From the NCBI RefSeq assembly GCF_028863665.1, contig NZ_JARBFX010000007.1, forward strand, positions 1 through 64,000: a stretch of DNA of 64,000 nt, in the 5' to 3' direction. Shown here in pieces: positions 36,451-45,559 of the stretch. Numbering within the stretch: position 1 is the stretch's first letter; every line of letters starts with the position of its first letter. The position numbers and the translations under genes were made by a program. The DNA comes from Aquabacter sediminis (GTDB lineage: Bacteria > Pseudomonadota > Alphaproteobacteria > Rhizobiales > Xanthobacteraceae). A model generated the notes under the pieces. It made no database searches, was not told where the DNA came from, and saw only the letters and a list, made by a program, of their open reading frames with translations.

Positions 36451-38091
36451 TCACCGCCGGCCGAACCAGCGCGGCAGCGGCCAATTGGCTCGCAGGCGCC
36501 CGAGGGCCAGTTGGTAATGCCGCCCGTCCACCACCTCGAAGCGGCCGGCGGAATCATAAGCGTGGACGCCGTTCATGGCGAAGTCGAAGCTGTCGAGCAC
36601 AGCCACCGGCTCCTGCCGATAGGCCCCCTCGGCGTCGCGTGTCACTTCGAACAGGCCGAGCCCTGAGCCGTAGCGGCCGGCGGAATCCTGCGCCAGCCGG
36701 AACAGGCGGCCGTCCTTCTCCCACATCCGCCCGCCCGGTCGCGCGGTGCGCACATCGGAGACCACGGGATTGTCAGGGTCCGGCGTCCAGGGACCGCACA
36801 AGGCATCGGCGCGGAAGACATGCAGCTCGTCCCAGCCAAGGCCGCCCTCATAGGCGACGGACGCCAGCATCAGCCAGCCGGCCGATGTGCGCAGAACGCA
36901 GGCGTCGGCAATGTCGAGACCGGTCAATGGCGTGCAGGCCAGCTCCCATCGCCCCGGAAATTCAAGGCAGCGATAGACCTCCACCTGCCGCGCCGCCATG
37001 GTCTCCGGAATCAGATAAATTTCCCCGCCGTCGGCGAAAACCAGTGGATTCGACAAGTGGTAGGGCCGCTCCAGAACCGGCACCATGGCACCGAGCGTGC
37101 CGTCCTCCGCCAGTGGCGCGGCGCTGATGATGGCCTTTCCCACCCCCCAGTCCCAGTCCTCCACGAACAGCCATGTCCGGCCCTCATGCACGAACAGGAA
37201 GGGATCGGCATAGAAGCGATCGAAAGGCGCCTCCAGGAAGCGGAAACCCCGCGCCCAGGCCGCGCTGCCCCACGGCGCGTCCGGCGCGCCGGCGGGCGGG
37301 CGCACGCGCACCCCCACACGCCATTGCTCCCGCACCACGCGATAGGGCGCCAGCAGGCGGCGGAACAGAAGCTTCGCCCGGAGGCACCGCACGCCCATGA
37401 CCGAAACGGCAGCCGGCGGCGGCGGCACATCCCGGCCCTGGCGGGCAAGCGCACGGGCAAGGAAGGCGTCGGCCCCCAGACGCGCGAGGTCTGACAGGGT
37501 GCGCAGGGCAATGGCGCGGGCCTTCCAGAGAGTGGGCGCCCGGGTGCGCCAGAGGGAGGCGTCGTTCACAGGGCCGAAGCTCCGCGAGAGGACGAGGGTG
37601 CCCTCATCCCCCCGTTCAGAGATCAGGTCGAGCTGGCAAAAGGTGGCGCCACGCAAAAGCTCGGTTACGCCATATTCCCCGGTCTCATTCAGCCGCGCTC
37701 CGCCGAGCCGGAACGACCAGGTCCCCAGACGCGCGGCAGGAGATGCCCCCCCGCTGCCGAAGTCCAGGACCACGTCGAGCCCCTCCGCAGGCCCGTCGCC
37801 GCCCCCGGACACCCGGCCCGACAAAGCCGGATAACGCTGCAGCAAGCGCTCGAACGTCACATGGCCCAGCGGATCCGGTGAGCTCGCCACCCGGTCTCGA
37901 TCCCAGGCGGCATAGCCGGCGACGTGAGAAAGAAGGGGCGGATTGTTCTCCCGCCCGATCCAGGTCACCTCGAACCGGCCGTCGGCGACGACATCGCCCA
38001 GAAGGCGCGCCACCCATTCCGGACAGCCGCCGTGCTCCAGGCGAAAACCAATCCGCCAGCGGGCAGCGGGAGTGAAGGGCGCCGTGCTCAT
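36451..38091 (-). CDS. Glucosamine inositolphosphorylceramide transferase 1-like protein (beta-propeller plus N-terminal domain)
   Basis: A 546-residue protein. The N-terminal part (about 1-150) starts WRIGFRLEHGGCPEWVARLL and resembles the formyltransferase-like domain often found with this family. From about residue 250 a GH43-like five-bladed propeller follows, with FYADPFLFVHEGRTWLFVED, GKAIISAAPLAEDGTLG, VLERPYHLSNPLVFADGGEI and YLIPETMAARQVEVYR. The same propeller occurs in plant GINT1 and in bacterial surface-polysaccharide loci. Its enzymatic role in bacteria is not established. The start at 38091 removes 19 residues unlike the family. Paired with the GNAT gene downstream. Confidence 0.75.
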   Translation of the reverse strand: MSTAPFTPAARWRIGFRLEHGGCPEWVARLLGDVVADGRFEVTWIGRENNPPLLSHVAGYAAWDRDRVASSPDPLGHVTFERLLQRYPALSGRVSGGGDGPAEGLDVVLDFGSGGASPAARLGTWSFRLGGARLNETGEYGVTELLRGATFCQLDLISERGDEGTLVLSRSFGPVNDASLWRTRAPTLWKARAIALRTLSDLARLGADAFLARALARQGRDVPPPPAAVSVMGVRCLRAKLLFRRLLAPYRVVREQWRVGVRVRPPAGAPDAPWGSAAWARGFRFLEAPFDRFYADPFLFVHEGRTWLFVEDWDWGVGKAIISAAPLAEDGTLGAMVPVLERPYHLSNPLVFADGGEIYLIPETMAARQVEVYRCLEFPGRWELACTPLTGLDIADACVLRTSAGWLMLASVAYEGGLGWDELHVFRADALCGPWTPDPDNPVVSDVRTARPGGRMWEKDGRLFRLAQDSAGRYGSGLGLFEVTRDAEGAYRQEPVAVLDSFDFAMNGVHAYDSAGRFEVVDGRHYQLALGRLRANWPLPRWFGRR

Positions 38092-38335
38092 GGACAACCG
38101 ATCAAGACCAGAACGGCGCAGGAAGCAGGGGGCCGAACCGACGGCCAAGCCTCGTGGCGAACACGTTAAGCATTTGCCCCGCCCGCATTTTTCGTGATCG
38201 ATATTGGCGATGGCGGCATCGGCAAGTCAAGACATGGCGCCCTGGGTCCGCCTGCGCGCAAATGCCACCAGCGCAACAATGCTTTGATCTTGGGCCGTTG
38301 TGGGTCTACAGGAGCCATCCGGCTTCGTGATCCCC

Positions 38336-39187
38336 ATGACATCACCTTCTTCCATCCCCTCCCTCGCCGACCTGCGCGCCGAGATCGATCGCATCGACGA
38401 ACAGATGCACCGCCTCCTCATGGAGCGCGGCGAGATCATTGACCGCCTGGTGGCCGTCAAGCGCAACCAGACCGAGGGCTCGGCTTTCCGGCCCGCGCGC
38501 GAGGCCGCCATGATGCGGCGCCTGGTGGAGCGTCATCACGGCCTCCTGCCGCTCGACACGGTCGAGAGCATCTGGCGGGTGATCATCTCCACCTTCACCT
38601 ATGTGCAGGCGCCCTATGCCGTGCACGCGGACCTCTCCGTGGGCGAGCCGCTGATGCGCGACAGCGCGCGGTTCCACTTCGGCTTCACCACGCCCTTCGT
38701 CCCCCACATGGGCCCGCGCGGCGTGATCGAAGCGGTAGCGGCGTCCAAGGGCGATCTCGGCCTGCTGCCGGCGGCGGCGCCGTATGGCGGCGAAGCGTGG
38801 TGGACAGCCCTCGAACCGGAAAACGCCCCCAAGATCATCGCCCGCCTGCCTTTCGTGGACCGGGCGGACCATCCGGCGGCGCTGCCGGTGTTCGTGGTGT
38901 CCCACCCCATCAATGACGCGGCCGTCACCGAAGTGGAGGTGTGGAGCGTGCGGGTGTCCGAATGGAGCCCAAAGGCCGCCGGCGCAGTGTCCGCGACGGC
39001 CGAGGTGGTGGCCGCTTCCGACGGCTCTCTGTCGGGCGCCGCCTTGTTGATCAGCGTGCCGGCCGGTACGCGCGACCGGGCGTTGTCCGCCCTCACGGAG
39101 GCGGGGGCCGGAGTGCGCGGGGCGGTGCTCGCCGGCAGCCACGCCGTCCCCTACCGACATTGCGCGGACACGTCCGCCCGCCCGTGA
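38336..39187 (+). CDS. Chorismate mutase (AroQ type) with C-terminal extension
   Basis: Rearranges chorismate to prephenate for Phe and Tyr synthesis. The N-terminal AroQ helices (about 8-95) contain LADLRAEIDRIDEQMHRLLMERG (in parts: LADLRAEIDRID, HRLLMERGEIIDRLVAVK), FRPAREAAMMRRLVER and VESIWRVIISTFTYVQ. The remaining 190 residues resemble a substrate-binding-like domain (KGDLGLLPAAAPYGGE) and an ACT-like end seen in the longer rhizobial chorismate mutases. The start at 38336 has only a weak ribosome-binding site. Downstream genes hisC and the prephenate dehydrogenase make a Tyr/Phe cluster. Confidence 0.88.
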   Translation: MTSPSSIPSLADLRAEIDRIDEQMHRLLMERGEIIDRLVAVKRNQTEGSAFRPAREAAMMRRLVERHHGLLPLDTVESIWRVIISTFTYVQAPYAVHADLSVGEPLMRDSARFHFGFTTPFVPHMGPRGVIEAVAASKGDLGLLPAAAPYGGEAWWTALEPENAPKIIARLPFVDRADHPAALPVFVVSHPINDAAVTEVEVWSVRVSEWSPKAAGAVSATAEVVAASDGSLSGAALLISVPAGTRDRALSALTEAGAGVRGAVLAGSHAVPYRHCADTSARP

Positions 39188-39202
39188 TTCCGGAGTGTTT
39201 CC

Positions 39203-40333
39203 ATGACCGCTCGCGCACATAATCTGCGTGACACCTCCCGTCCCCTGCCCCGCCCCGGCGTGCTGGCCATCGACGCCTATGTGCCCGGCAAGAGCCAGGC
39301 GCCCGGCGTGGAAAAGGTGTTCAAGCTCTCCTCCAACGAGACGCCGCTCGGGCCGAGCCCCAAGGCCCGCGCCGCCTTCCTCGCCACGGCCGACTATCTC
39401 CAGGATTATCCCGACGGCGCCGCCACGGCGCTGCGCGAGGCCATCGGCGCGGCACACGGTATCGATCCCGCCCGCATCGTCTGCGGTGCTGGCTCCGACG
39501 AGCTGCTGGCCCTCGCCGCCAAGGCCTATGTGGGTCCGGGCGATGAGGCGGTGTTCACCCAATATGGCTTCCTGGTCTATCGCATCGCGACGCTTGCGGC
39601 GGGCGGCACGCCCGTGGTGGCTGAGGAGACCCAGCACACCGCCAACGTCGATGCGATCTTGGCGGCCGTCAGCCCCCGCACGCGCCTGGTGTTTCTGGCC
39701 AATCCAAACAATCCGACCGGCACTTGCCTGCCCTTCTCGGAGGTGCAGAGGCTGCACGCCGCCTTGCCGGCCAACGTCCTGCTGGTGCTGGACGCGGCCT
39801 ATGCGGAATATGTGCGCCGGCCGGGCTTCGATTCCGGCCTCGATCTCGCTCTGTCGGCGCCCAATGTGCTGATGACGCGCACCTTTTCCAAGATCTACGG
39901 TCTCGCCGCCTTGCGCCTTGGCTGGGCGGTGGGATCCGCCGAGGTGATCGACGCGCTCAACCGGGTGCGCGGACCATTCAATGTGTGCGCCCCGGCGCTG
40001 GCCGCCGGCATCGCCGCCATCGGCGACCAGGCGCACGTGGACAAGGCGGTAAAGCACAACGACCACTGGCTGGCCTGGCTCACGCAGAAGATCGGCGCGC
40101 TCGGCTTGAAGGTGACGCCGTCGGTCGCGAACTTCGTGCTGATCCATTTCGACGCCGAAGGCCCGCACAGTTCGCGGGCCGCCGATGCCTTCCTCACCCG
40201 GCGGGGCCTGATCCTGCGCCCCGTGGGCGCCTATGGGTTGCCCCATGCCCTGCGCATGACGGTGGGTTCGGAAGAAGCGAACATCCTCGCCGTCCGCGCC
40301 CTGTCGGACTTCCTGGCGGGAGCGGAGCAGTGA
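39203..40333 (+). CDS. hisC: Histidinol-phosphate / aromatic aminotransferase
   Basis: PLP-dependent class I/II aminotransferase. Motifs are [19 protein letters not shown], the PLP-Lys region [27 protein letters not shown] and a C-terminal Arg region ([11 protein letters not shown]). The 376-residue length is standard for HisC. Because it sits between chorismate mutase and prephenate dehydrogenase, it may serve as the aromatic (prephenate or phenylpyruvate-type) aminotransferase as well as, or instead of, the histidine enzyme. GGAGTGTTTCC precedes the ATG. It overlaps the next gene by GTGA. Confidence 0.95.
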   Translation: MTARAHNLRDTSRPLPRPGVLAIDAYVPGKSQAPGVEKVFKLSSNETPLGPSPKARAAFLATADYLQDYPDGAATALREAIGAAHGIDPARIVCGAGSDELLALAAKAYVGPGDEAVFTQYGFLVYRIATLAAGGTPVVAEETQHTANVDAILAAVSPRTRLVFLANPNNPTGTCLPFSEVQRLHAALPANVLLVLDAAYAEYVRRPGFDSGLDLALSAPNVLMTRTFSKIYGLAALRLGWAVGSAEVIDALNRVRGPFNVCAPALAAGIAAIGDQAHVDKAVKHNDHWLAWLTQKIGALGLKVTPSVANFVLIHFDAEGPHSSRAADAFLTRRGLILRPVGAYGLPHALRMTVGSEEANILAVRALSDFLAGAEQ

Positions 40334-41259
40334 GCAAGGTGGTGGAGAGGCTCGCGGTCATCGGAGCAGGCCTGATCGGCTCGTCTGTCGCCCGCGCCGC
40401 ACGCGAGAAGGGCCTGGCGCACACTGTTGTCGTCACCGACCAGTCTCCAGCCGTGCGCGAGCGCGTGCGCCAGCTTGGTTTCGCGCATCTGGTCCCGAAC
40501 AGCACGGCCGAGGCCGCGGACGATGCCGACCTCATCATCGCCTGCGTACCTGTAGGAGCTTCCGGCGCTGTGGCGGCGGAAATCGCCCCAGCGCTGAAGC
40601 CCGGGGCCATCGTGTCCGACGTGGGATCGGTGAAGGCGGCCGTCATGGAATTCATGGCGCCGCACATCCCCTCCCACGCCCATCTGGTGCCGGCCCATCC
40701 GGTGGCCGGAACGGAGTTCTCTGGACCGGACGCTGGCTTTGCCACACTCTTCGAGGATCGGTGGTGCATCGTGACACCACCAGCCGACGCAGACCCGGCC
40801 GCCGTAGAGCGGGTCACCGCGCTGTGGCGGGGGTTCGGCTCCAATGTTGAGACCATGTCTGCCCAGCATCACGACCTGGTGCTGGCCATCACCAGTCATG
40901 TGCCGCACCTGATCGCCTACAATATCGTGGGAACGGCTGCCCACCTGGAGCAGACCCTCACGTCGGAGGTCATCAAGTTCTCGGCCGGCGGGTTCCGCGA
41001 CTTCACCCGCATCGCATCCTCCGACCCCACCATGTGGCGCGACGTGTTTCTCTACAATCGTGAAGCGGTGCTAGAGATGCTGGGACGGTTCACCGAAGAC
41101 CTGTCGGCGCTTCAGCGGGCCATACGCTACGGGGACGGCGAAGCCCTGTTCGACCACTTCACCCGCACCCGCGCCATCCGCCGCTCCATCATCGAGCAGG
41201 GCCAGGAAACCGCCGCGCCGGACTTCGGCCGCCGGCCCGGCGCACCGCCGAGCCAGTAA
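40330..41259 (+). CDS. Prephenate/arogenate (cyclohexadienyl) dehydrogenase
   Basis: NAD(P)-dependent oxidative decarboxylation in tyrosine synthesis. The N-terminal Rossmann motif is [21 protein letters not shown]; written in short, GAGLIG. Further motifs are [34 protein letters not shown] (the catalytic His region) and [16 protein letters not shown]. The GTG start at 40330 overlaps the hisC stop, and 309 residues is normal for this TyrA family. No ACT domain is fused. Third gene of the aromatic cluster. Confidence 0.94.
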   Translation: MSKVVERLAVIGAGLIGSSVARAAREKGLAHTVVVTDQSPAVRERVRQLGFAHLVPNSTAEAADDADLIIACVPVGASGAVAAEIAPALKPGAIVSDVGSVKAAVMEFMAPHIPSHAHLVPAHPVAGTEFSGPDAGFATLFEDRWCIVTPPADADPAAVERVTALWRGFGSNVETMSAQHHDLVLAITSHVPHLIAYNIVGTAAHLEQTLTSEVIKFSAGGFRDFTRIASSDPTMWRDVFLYNREAVLEMLGRFTEDLSALQRAIRYGDGEALFDHFTRTRAIRRSIIEQGQETAAPDFGRRPGAPPSQ

Positions 41260-41274
41260 GCGCCGGGCGCGGCC

Positions 41275-42066
41275 TCAGCGGCGTTCAAACCGCAGGTAGG
41301 TGGGCACCCGGCCAGCCTTCAAGGCCTTGGCCTCGTAGCGCGTGCCAGGCCAACCCTCATAGGGTGTGCGCCAATCCTGCGCCGTCTCTGCCAGCCAGCG
41401 GAAGGCGGGGTGAGCGCGCACCTCGCGCAGTGTCCAGTCGACATAATCGGGCACGTCGCTGGCGAAGCGGAACACGCCATGAGGCCGCAGGACGCGTGCG
41501 ATCAGGTCCAGATTGTCCGGTCGAACGAAACGGCGCTTCCAGTGGCGGCGCTTCGGCCAGGGATCGGGATAGAGCAGGTCCACGCGCCCGAACGCCCCCT
41601 CCGGCAAGCGTGCCAGCAGAAGCGCGGCGTCCTTGTCGAACACCCGGACATTGCGCGCGCCGGACGTGGAAAGGTCCATCAAGCCCCGCGCCATGCCGTT
41701 GACGAACGGCTCAACCCCAATGAAGCCCACGTCCGGCGCGGCTCGCGCGCAGGAAATCAGATGCTCGCCACCGCCAAAGCCAATCTCCAGGCGAAGGTCG
41801 CTGACAGGCCCCTCGAACAAGGCTTCCGGCGCCGCGGCCGCCTCCAGCTCCATGCCGTAGACCGGCAGCAAGCGGGCCAGCGCCTCGGCAGGAATGGACC
41901 GCAAGGTCTTGCCGACCCGTCGCCCATAGAAGGAGCCTTTTTCAGCCCGATCAAAGGGCGCAGCGGAAGACGGATCGGTGGGCACGTCAAACCCGGAAAG
42001 TTCTGGTGGATCAGGCCGCACGGCGGCCGGCGGCGCCAGCCATCGGCCGGAAAGGTGTGCGGACAC
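41275..42066 (-). CDS. trmB: tRNA (guanine-N7-)-methyltransferase
   Basis: Methylates G46 of tRNA using S-adenosylmethionine. The SAM site is LRLEIGFGGGEHL, and the catalytic and tRNA-binding region is LLYPDPWPKRRHWKRRFV, both hallmarks of TrmB. The N-terminal extension of about 40 residues rich in Pro is longer than usual. GTG start; TATGGGGC just upstream is a weak ribosome-binding site. A perfect 15-bp hairpin lies between metK and this gene. It is convergent with the aromatic cluster and 16 bp from it. Confidence 0.95.
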   Translation of the reverse strand: MSAHLSGRWLAPPAAVRPDPPELSGFDVPTDPSSAAPFDRAEKGSFYGRRVGKTLRSIPAEALARLLPVYGMELEAAAAPEALFEGPVSDLRLEIGFGGGEHLISCARAAPDVGFIGVEPFVNGMARGLMDLSTSGARNVRVFDKDAALLLARLPEGAFGRVDLLYPDPWPKRRHWKRRFVRPDNLDLIARVLRPHGVFRFASDVPDYVDWTLREVRAHPAFRWLAETAQDWRTPYEGWPGTRYEAKALKAGRVPTYLRFERR

Positions 42067-42079
42067 GCCCCATAACGCA

Positions 42080-42116
42080 AATGGCCGGACGAACGCAAAT
42101 GGTTCGTCCGGCCATT
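42080..42116. terminator. Perfect 15-bp hairpin between metK and trmB
   Basis: Arms AATGGCCGGACGAAC (42080-42094) and GTTCGTCCGGCCATT (42102-42116) are perfectly complementary around a 7-base loop. It lies 19 bp after the metK stop on the minus strand. Only a short T-containing tract follows, so it may be a terminator, a processing site or an mRNA stabiliser. Confidence 0.65.
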
Positions 42117-42134
42117 CAAAGGGTTGCGAGGAGA

Positions 42135-43328
42135 TCAGGCCAGCGCGGTCTTCAAGGTGTCAGCCAGATCCGTCCGTTCCCAAGAGAAGCCGCCATCAGC
42201 CTCCGGGGCGCGGCCGAAATGGCCATAGGATGCGGTGCGCGCATAGATGGGCTTATTGAGGCCCAGATGCTCGCGAATGCCGCGCGGACGCAGGTTCACA
42301 ACCTCACGCAGGGCTTTCTCGAGCTTGGCCTCTTCCACCTGGCCGGTTCCGTGGAGGTCCACATAGACGGCCAGCGGATCCGACACGCCAATAGCGTAGG
42401 CGAGCTGGATCGTGGCGCGATCAGCGAGGCCGGCGGCCACCACGTTCTTGGCCAGGTAGCGGGCCGCATAGGCTGCGGACCGATCCACCTTGGTCGGATC
42501 CTTGCCAGAGAAGGCGCCGCCGCCATGGGGCGCCGCGCCGCCATAGGTGTCGACGATGATCTTGCGGCCCGTGAGGCCGCAATCGCCATCCGGACCACCG
42601 ATCACGAACTTGCCGGTGGGATTGACGTGCCAGATGGTCTCGTCGGAGATCCAGCCGTCGGGCAGGGCCTGACGGATATAGGGCTCGACGATGTGGCGGA
42701 CATCCAGCGAAGACAGGTTCTCGTCCAGGTGCTGGGTCGAGAGCACGATCTGGGTCACACCGACGGGCTTGCCCTTCTCGTAGCGCACGGTCACCTGGCT
42801 CTTGGCGTCGGGGCCCAGAACCTTGGTCTCGCCGGTCCGGCGAGCTTCGGAGAGGACCTTCAGGATGCGGTGCGCGTAATAGATGGGCGCCGGCATGAGC
42901 TCGGGCGTCTCACGGACGGCATAGCCGAACATGATACCCTGGTCGCCCGCACCTTCGTCCTTGTTGCCGGCGATATCGACACCCTGCGCGATGTCCGCCG
43001 ACTGCGCATGCAACAGGACCTCAACCTCGGCATTTTCCCAATGGAAGCCGTCCTGCTCATAGCCGATATCGCGAATGGCGAGCCGGGCGAGATGAGTAAC
43101 GAGGTCCTTCGTGATGACCGACGGACCGCGCGTCTCGCCCGCAATCACCACCCGGTTCGTGGTGGCGAGGGTCTCGGCCGCGACCCGGACTTGCGTCGGG
43201 TCGAAGCCATGTTCGAGGGAGGCGCGGAAAAAGGCGTCAACCACTTCGTCGGAAATCCGATCGCACACCTTGTCGGGATGTCCTTCGGAGACGGATTCAC
43301 TGGTGAAGAGATAGGATGAGCGCACCAT
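42135..43328 (-). CDS. metK: S-adenosylmethionine synthetase
   Basis: Makes S-adenosylmethionine from ATP and Met. The start at 43328 ([20 protein letters not shown]) follows AAAAGGGCTG and gives 397 residues. Signature motifs are [12 protein letters not shown] (substrate loop) and [19 protein letters not shown] (phosphate site). Other matches are [20 protein letters not shown]. The next gene downstream uses its product (trmB); the gene upstream is a PraR-like regulator on the same strand. Confidence 0.98.
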   Translation of the reverse strand: MVRSSYLFTSESVSEGHPDKVCDRISDEVVDAFFRASLEHGFDPTQVRVAAETLATTNRVVIAGETRGPSVITKDLVTHLARLAIRDIGYEQDGFHWENAEVEVLLHAQSADIAQGVDIAGNKDEGAGDQGIMFGYAVRETPELMPAPIYYAHRILKVLSEARRTGETKVLGPDAKSQVTVRYEKGKPVGVTQIVLSTQHLDENLSSLDVRHIVEPYIRQALPDGWISDETIWHVNPTGKFVIGGPDGDCGLTGRKIIVDTYGGAAPHGGGAFSGKDPTKVDRSAAYAARYLAKNVVAAGLADRATIQLAYAIGVSDPLAVYVDLHGTGQVEEAKLEKALREVVNLRPRGIREHLGLNKPIYARTASYGHFGRAPEADGGFSWERTDLADTLKTALA

Positions 43329-43422
43329 CAGCCCTTTTCCGCTGCTAACCGATGCCAAGGTTTTACAGAGCACCAGAAGCCGGTCAAGACCTTCACGTCG
43401 GATTCGTTCTACAAATCGAACG

Positions 43423-43833
43423 CTACCCTTCCGCCTCTTCCCCGGCGATGGACGCCACGAGATCCACGATTCGGCGACGAACCTTGGCATCGGAAATCCG
43501 CATGAAGCTGCGGGTCAGCGCAAGACCGTCCGACGTGGCCAGGAAGTCGGAAACATAAGTTGGAGACGCAGTCTCGGAGAAGCCTTCCGCCTCCGGCCCA
43601 ACAGTCGGGACACCCTCGAAAAAGAACGCAACGGGAACGCCAAGTACCACGGAAATCTGCTGAAGACGGCTTGCGCCGATCCGATTGGTACCTTTTTCGT
43701 ATTTCTGGATCTGCTGGAATGTGATGCCGAGACTTTCGCCAAGTTTTTCCTGGCTCATGCCTACCATCATGCGTCGCATACGTACCCGGCTACCGACATG
43801 CTTGTCGATCGGGTTCGGCGCCTTCTTGGCCAT
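43423..43833 (-). CDS. praR: XRE-family regulator, PraR/PhrR-like
   Basis: A 136-residue DNA-binding protein. The helix-turn-helix lies at about residues 12-68: [20 protein letters not shown], then [22 protein letters not shown]-terminal helical part ends [15 protein letters not shown]. It matches the PhrR/PraR family of rhizobia as I recall it, including the IDKHVGSR start. In Azorhizobium, PraR is reported to repress reb (R-body) genes, and in other rhizobia it acts in quorum sensing and biofilm control. No reb genes are in this window. It is 94 bp upstream of metK; any link is unproven. Confidence 0.82.
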   Translation of the reverse strand: MAKKAPNPIDKHVGSRVRMRRMMVGMSQEKLGESLGITFQQIQKYEKGTNRIGASRLQQISVVLGVPVAFFFEGVPTVGPEAEGFSETASPTYVSDFLATSDGLALTRSFMRISDAKVRRRIVDLVASIAGEEAEG

Positions 43834-43918
43834 GGTTTCTCCGGTGACTCGGAAATGAGTGTCTCACTTCGCGAAGCGAAGGCTGCCCTGACACACGCCA
43901 AGATAAGCATACAACGTA

Positions 43919-45559
43919 TCAGCGTCGATCAACTTCTACGTGTTTTCGCGGATGCACGGAAAGAATTGTTTTGCTGAGGCAAACACCCAGCAGGGCCAGA
44001 TAGATAAGCAGCGGGGGCAACGCACCATGACGGGACGAGAAGGGCGGATTCCCCAACGGCTGGGGCAAGTTTGTATCCAAGACCCCCCGCTCCCCTAGAC
44101 CCAGGGTTGCGACAATTCGACCGAGCGGGTCGACGATCGCGGAGATCCCGGTATTGGCGGCACGCACGAGCGGCAGCCCCTCCTCGATGCTTCGCAACCG
44201 CGCTTGAAGGAAATGCTGATAGGGGCCGGGGGTCAATCCAAACCAGGCATCATTGGTCACGTTCAGCAGGAAGCCCGGCCGGCCACCCTCGGGCAGCACC
44301 GCGCCGGGAAAAATCACCTCGTAGCAGATGAGGGGACCGGCAGTGGGTGCCCCAGGGATGCGCAAGGCCTCCAGCCTGGACCCGGAAGAGAAGCCGCCGC
44401 GGACCCGAGTGAGCTGCTCCAGGCCCAGGCTCTCGAGGAAAGACTGGAAGGGCAGGTACTCGCCAAACGGCACCAAGTGCACCTTATCTGCATTCTGCAG
44501 GACCCGCCCGTCATGGTCCATGACACGAATGGAGTTGAAGAAACTGGAGGTCTGCCCCGGGGGCGGCGGGCCGCGACGTGCCGCTCCCGTCACCAGGGTC
44601 ACATTCTCCGGCAACGTCGCGGCGATGCGCTGGCGCGCCCAGGGCTCATATTCATAAATGAAGGGAAAGGCGGATTCCGGAAAGATGAGAAGCGTGACAT
44701 CGGCCAGCCCACGAGGATAGTGCGCACTGGGCTCGGCGCTTAGCTCCAGATACTCCTCCAGCACCGCCTCGCGCCGCGCATAGACGAACTTTTCGTTCTG
44801 CGGGATGGCGGGCTGAACCAGCCGGAGCCGGACGCCGGGAACCTCCCCGATCTGGGTCGTGGCGAGCCGCCATGCCCCCCAGCCCCAACCCGCGGCGAGG
44901 AGCGCAGCCGCAGACAGCACCACCACCATGGAGGCAGGCCGCCGAGGGCGGTCGAGCAGGAGGACAGGGGTCGAGAAAATCCCGATGGTGAGGAAGGTCA
45001 GACCCCAGAGCCCCACGAGCGCCGCGCCTTGCGCGAGCGGCAGCACCTCGGTGACCGCATAACCGAACGTGTTCCAGGGAAACCCGGTCAGGACGTGGCC
45101 GCGCAACCATTCCGCGCCGCCAAGGCCGACGCAGAGGGCGGCGATGCGCTCCGGCCCGCCGCGCCAGACCAGGCGTGCAACCGCAAGCCCAGCAGCGGAA
45201 AACAGCGCGAGGCCCGCTGGCATGGACACCACGGCAAAGGGCAAGAGCCAGGCAAAAACATCGGCCTCCACCAGGAAGGCATTGCCGATCCACCACAGGG
45301 AGGCGAGGAAATAGCCGAAGCCGAACCACCAGCCGACAGCGCCCGCGGCACGGACCCCGCGCCATCCAGGCGCAGTGGTGCCATCCATCAGCAGCACCAA
45401 GGCGGGAAAGGTGAGCGCCAGGACCGGCCACAAGTCGAAGGGCGCCGTGGAAGCCGCCGAGACGACACCCACCATAAAGGCGCAGCCCCATCGCCGCCAT
45501 CCGGTCAGGGACCGCAACAGGTCCGTCGCGCGCCCCAGCCCGACCGCAATGCGCCTCAC
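43919..45559 (-). CDS. lnt: Apolipoprotein N-acyltransferase
   Basis: Adds the third acyl chain to lipoproteins at the inner membrane. A polytopic N-terminal half (about six helices) is followed by a nitrilase domain with the catalytic triad: Glu in LIFPESAFPF, Lys in NADKVHLVPFGEYLPF and Cys in PLICYEVIFPG. 546 residues is standard. The GTG start overlaps the corC stop (GTGA), and the order phoH-ybeY-corC-lnt is the conserved cluster. Confidence 0.96.
   Translation of the reverse strand: MRRIAVGLGRATDLLRSLTGWRRWGCAFMVGVVSAASTAPFDLWPVLALTFPALVLLMDGTTAPGWRGVRAAGAVGWWFGFGYFLASLWWIGNAFLVEADVFAWLLPFAVVSMPAGLALFSAAGLAVARLVWRGGPERIAALCVGLGGAEWLRGHVLTGFPWNTFGYAVTEVLPLAQGAALVGLWGLTFLTIGIFSTPVLLLDRPRRPASMVVVLSAAALLAAGWGWGAWRLATTQIGEVPGVRLRLVQPAIPQNEKFVYARREAVLEEYLELSAEPSAHYPRGLADVTLLIFPESAFPFIYEYEPWARQRIAATLPENVTLVTGAARRGPPPPGQTSSFFNSIRVMDHDGRVLQNADKVHLVPFGEYLPFQSFLESLGLEQLTRVRGGFSSGSRLEALRIPGAPTAGPLICYEVIFPGAVLPEGGRPGFLLNVTNDAWFGLTPGPYQHFLQARLRSIEEGLPLVRAANTGISAIVDPLGRIVATLGLGERGVLDTNLPQPLGNPPFSSRHGALPPLLIYLALLGVCLSKTILSVHPRKHVEVDRR

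Noticed and set aside
43329-43422. Possible SAM-binding riboswitch upstream of metK
   Set aside because: The 94-bp spacer shows no pattern that I recognise from SAM-II, SAM-V or SAM/SAH motifs. A covariance-model search would be needed to exclude it.
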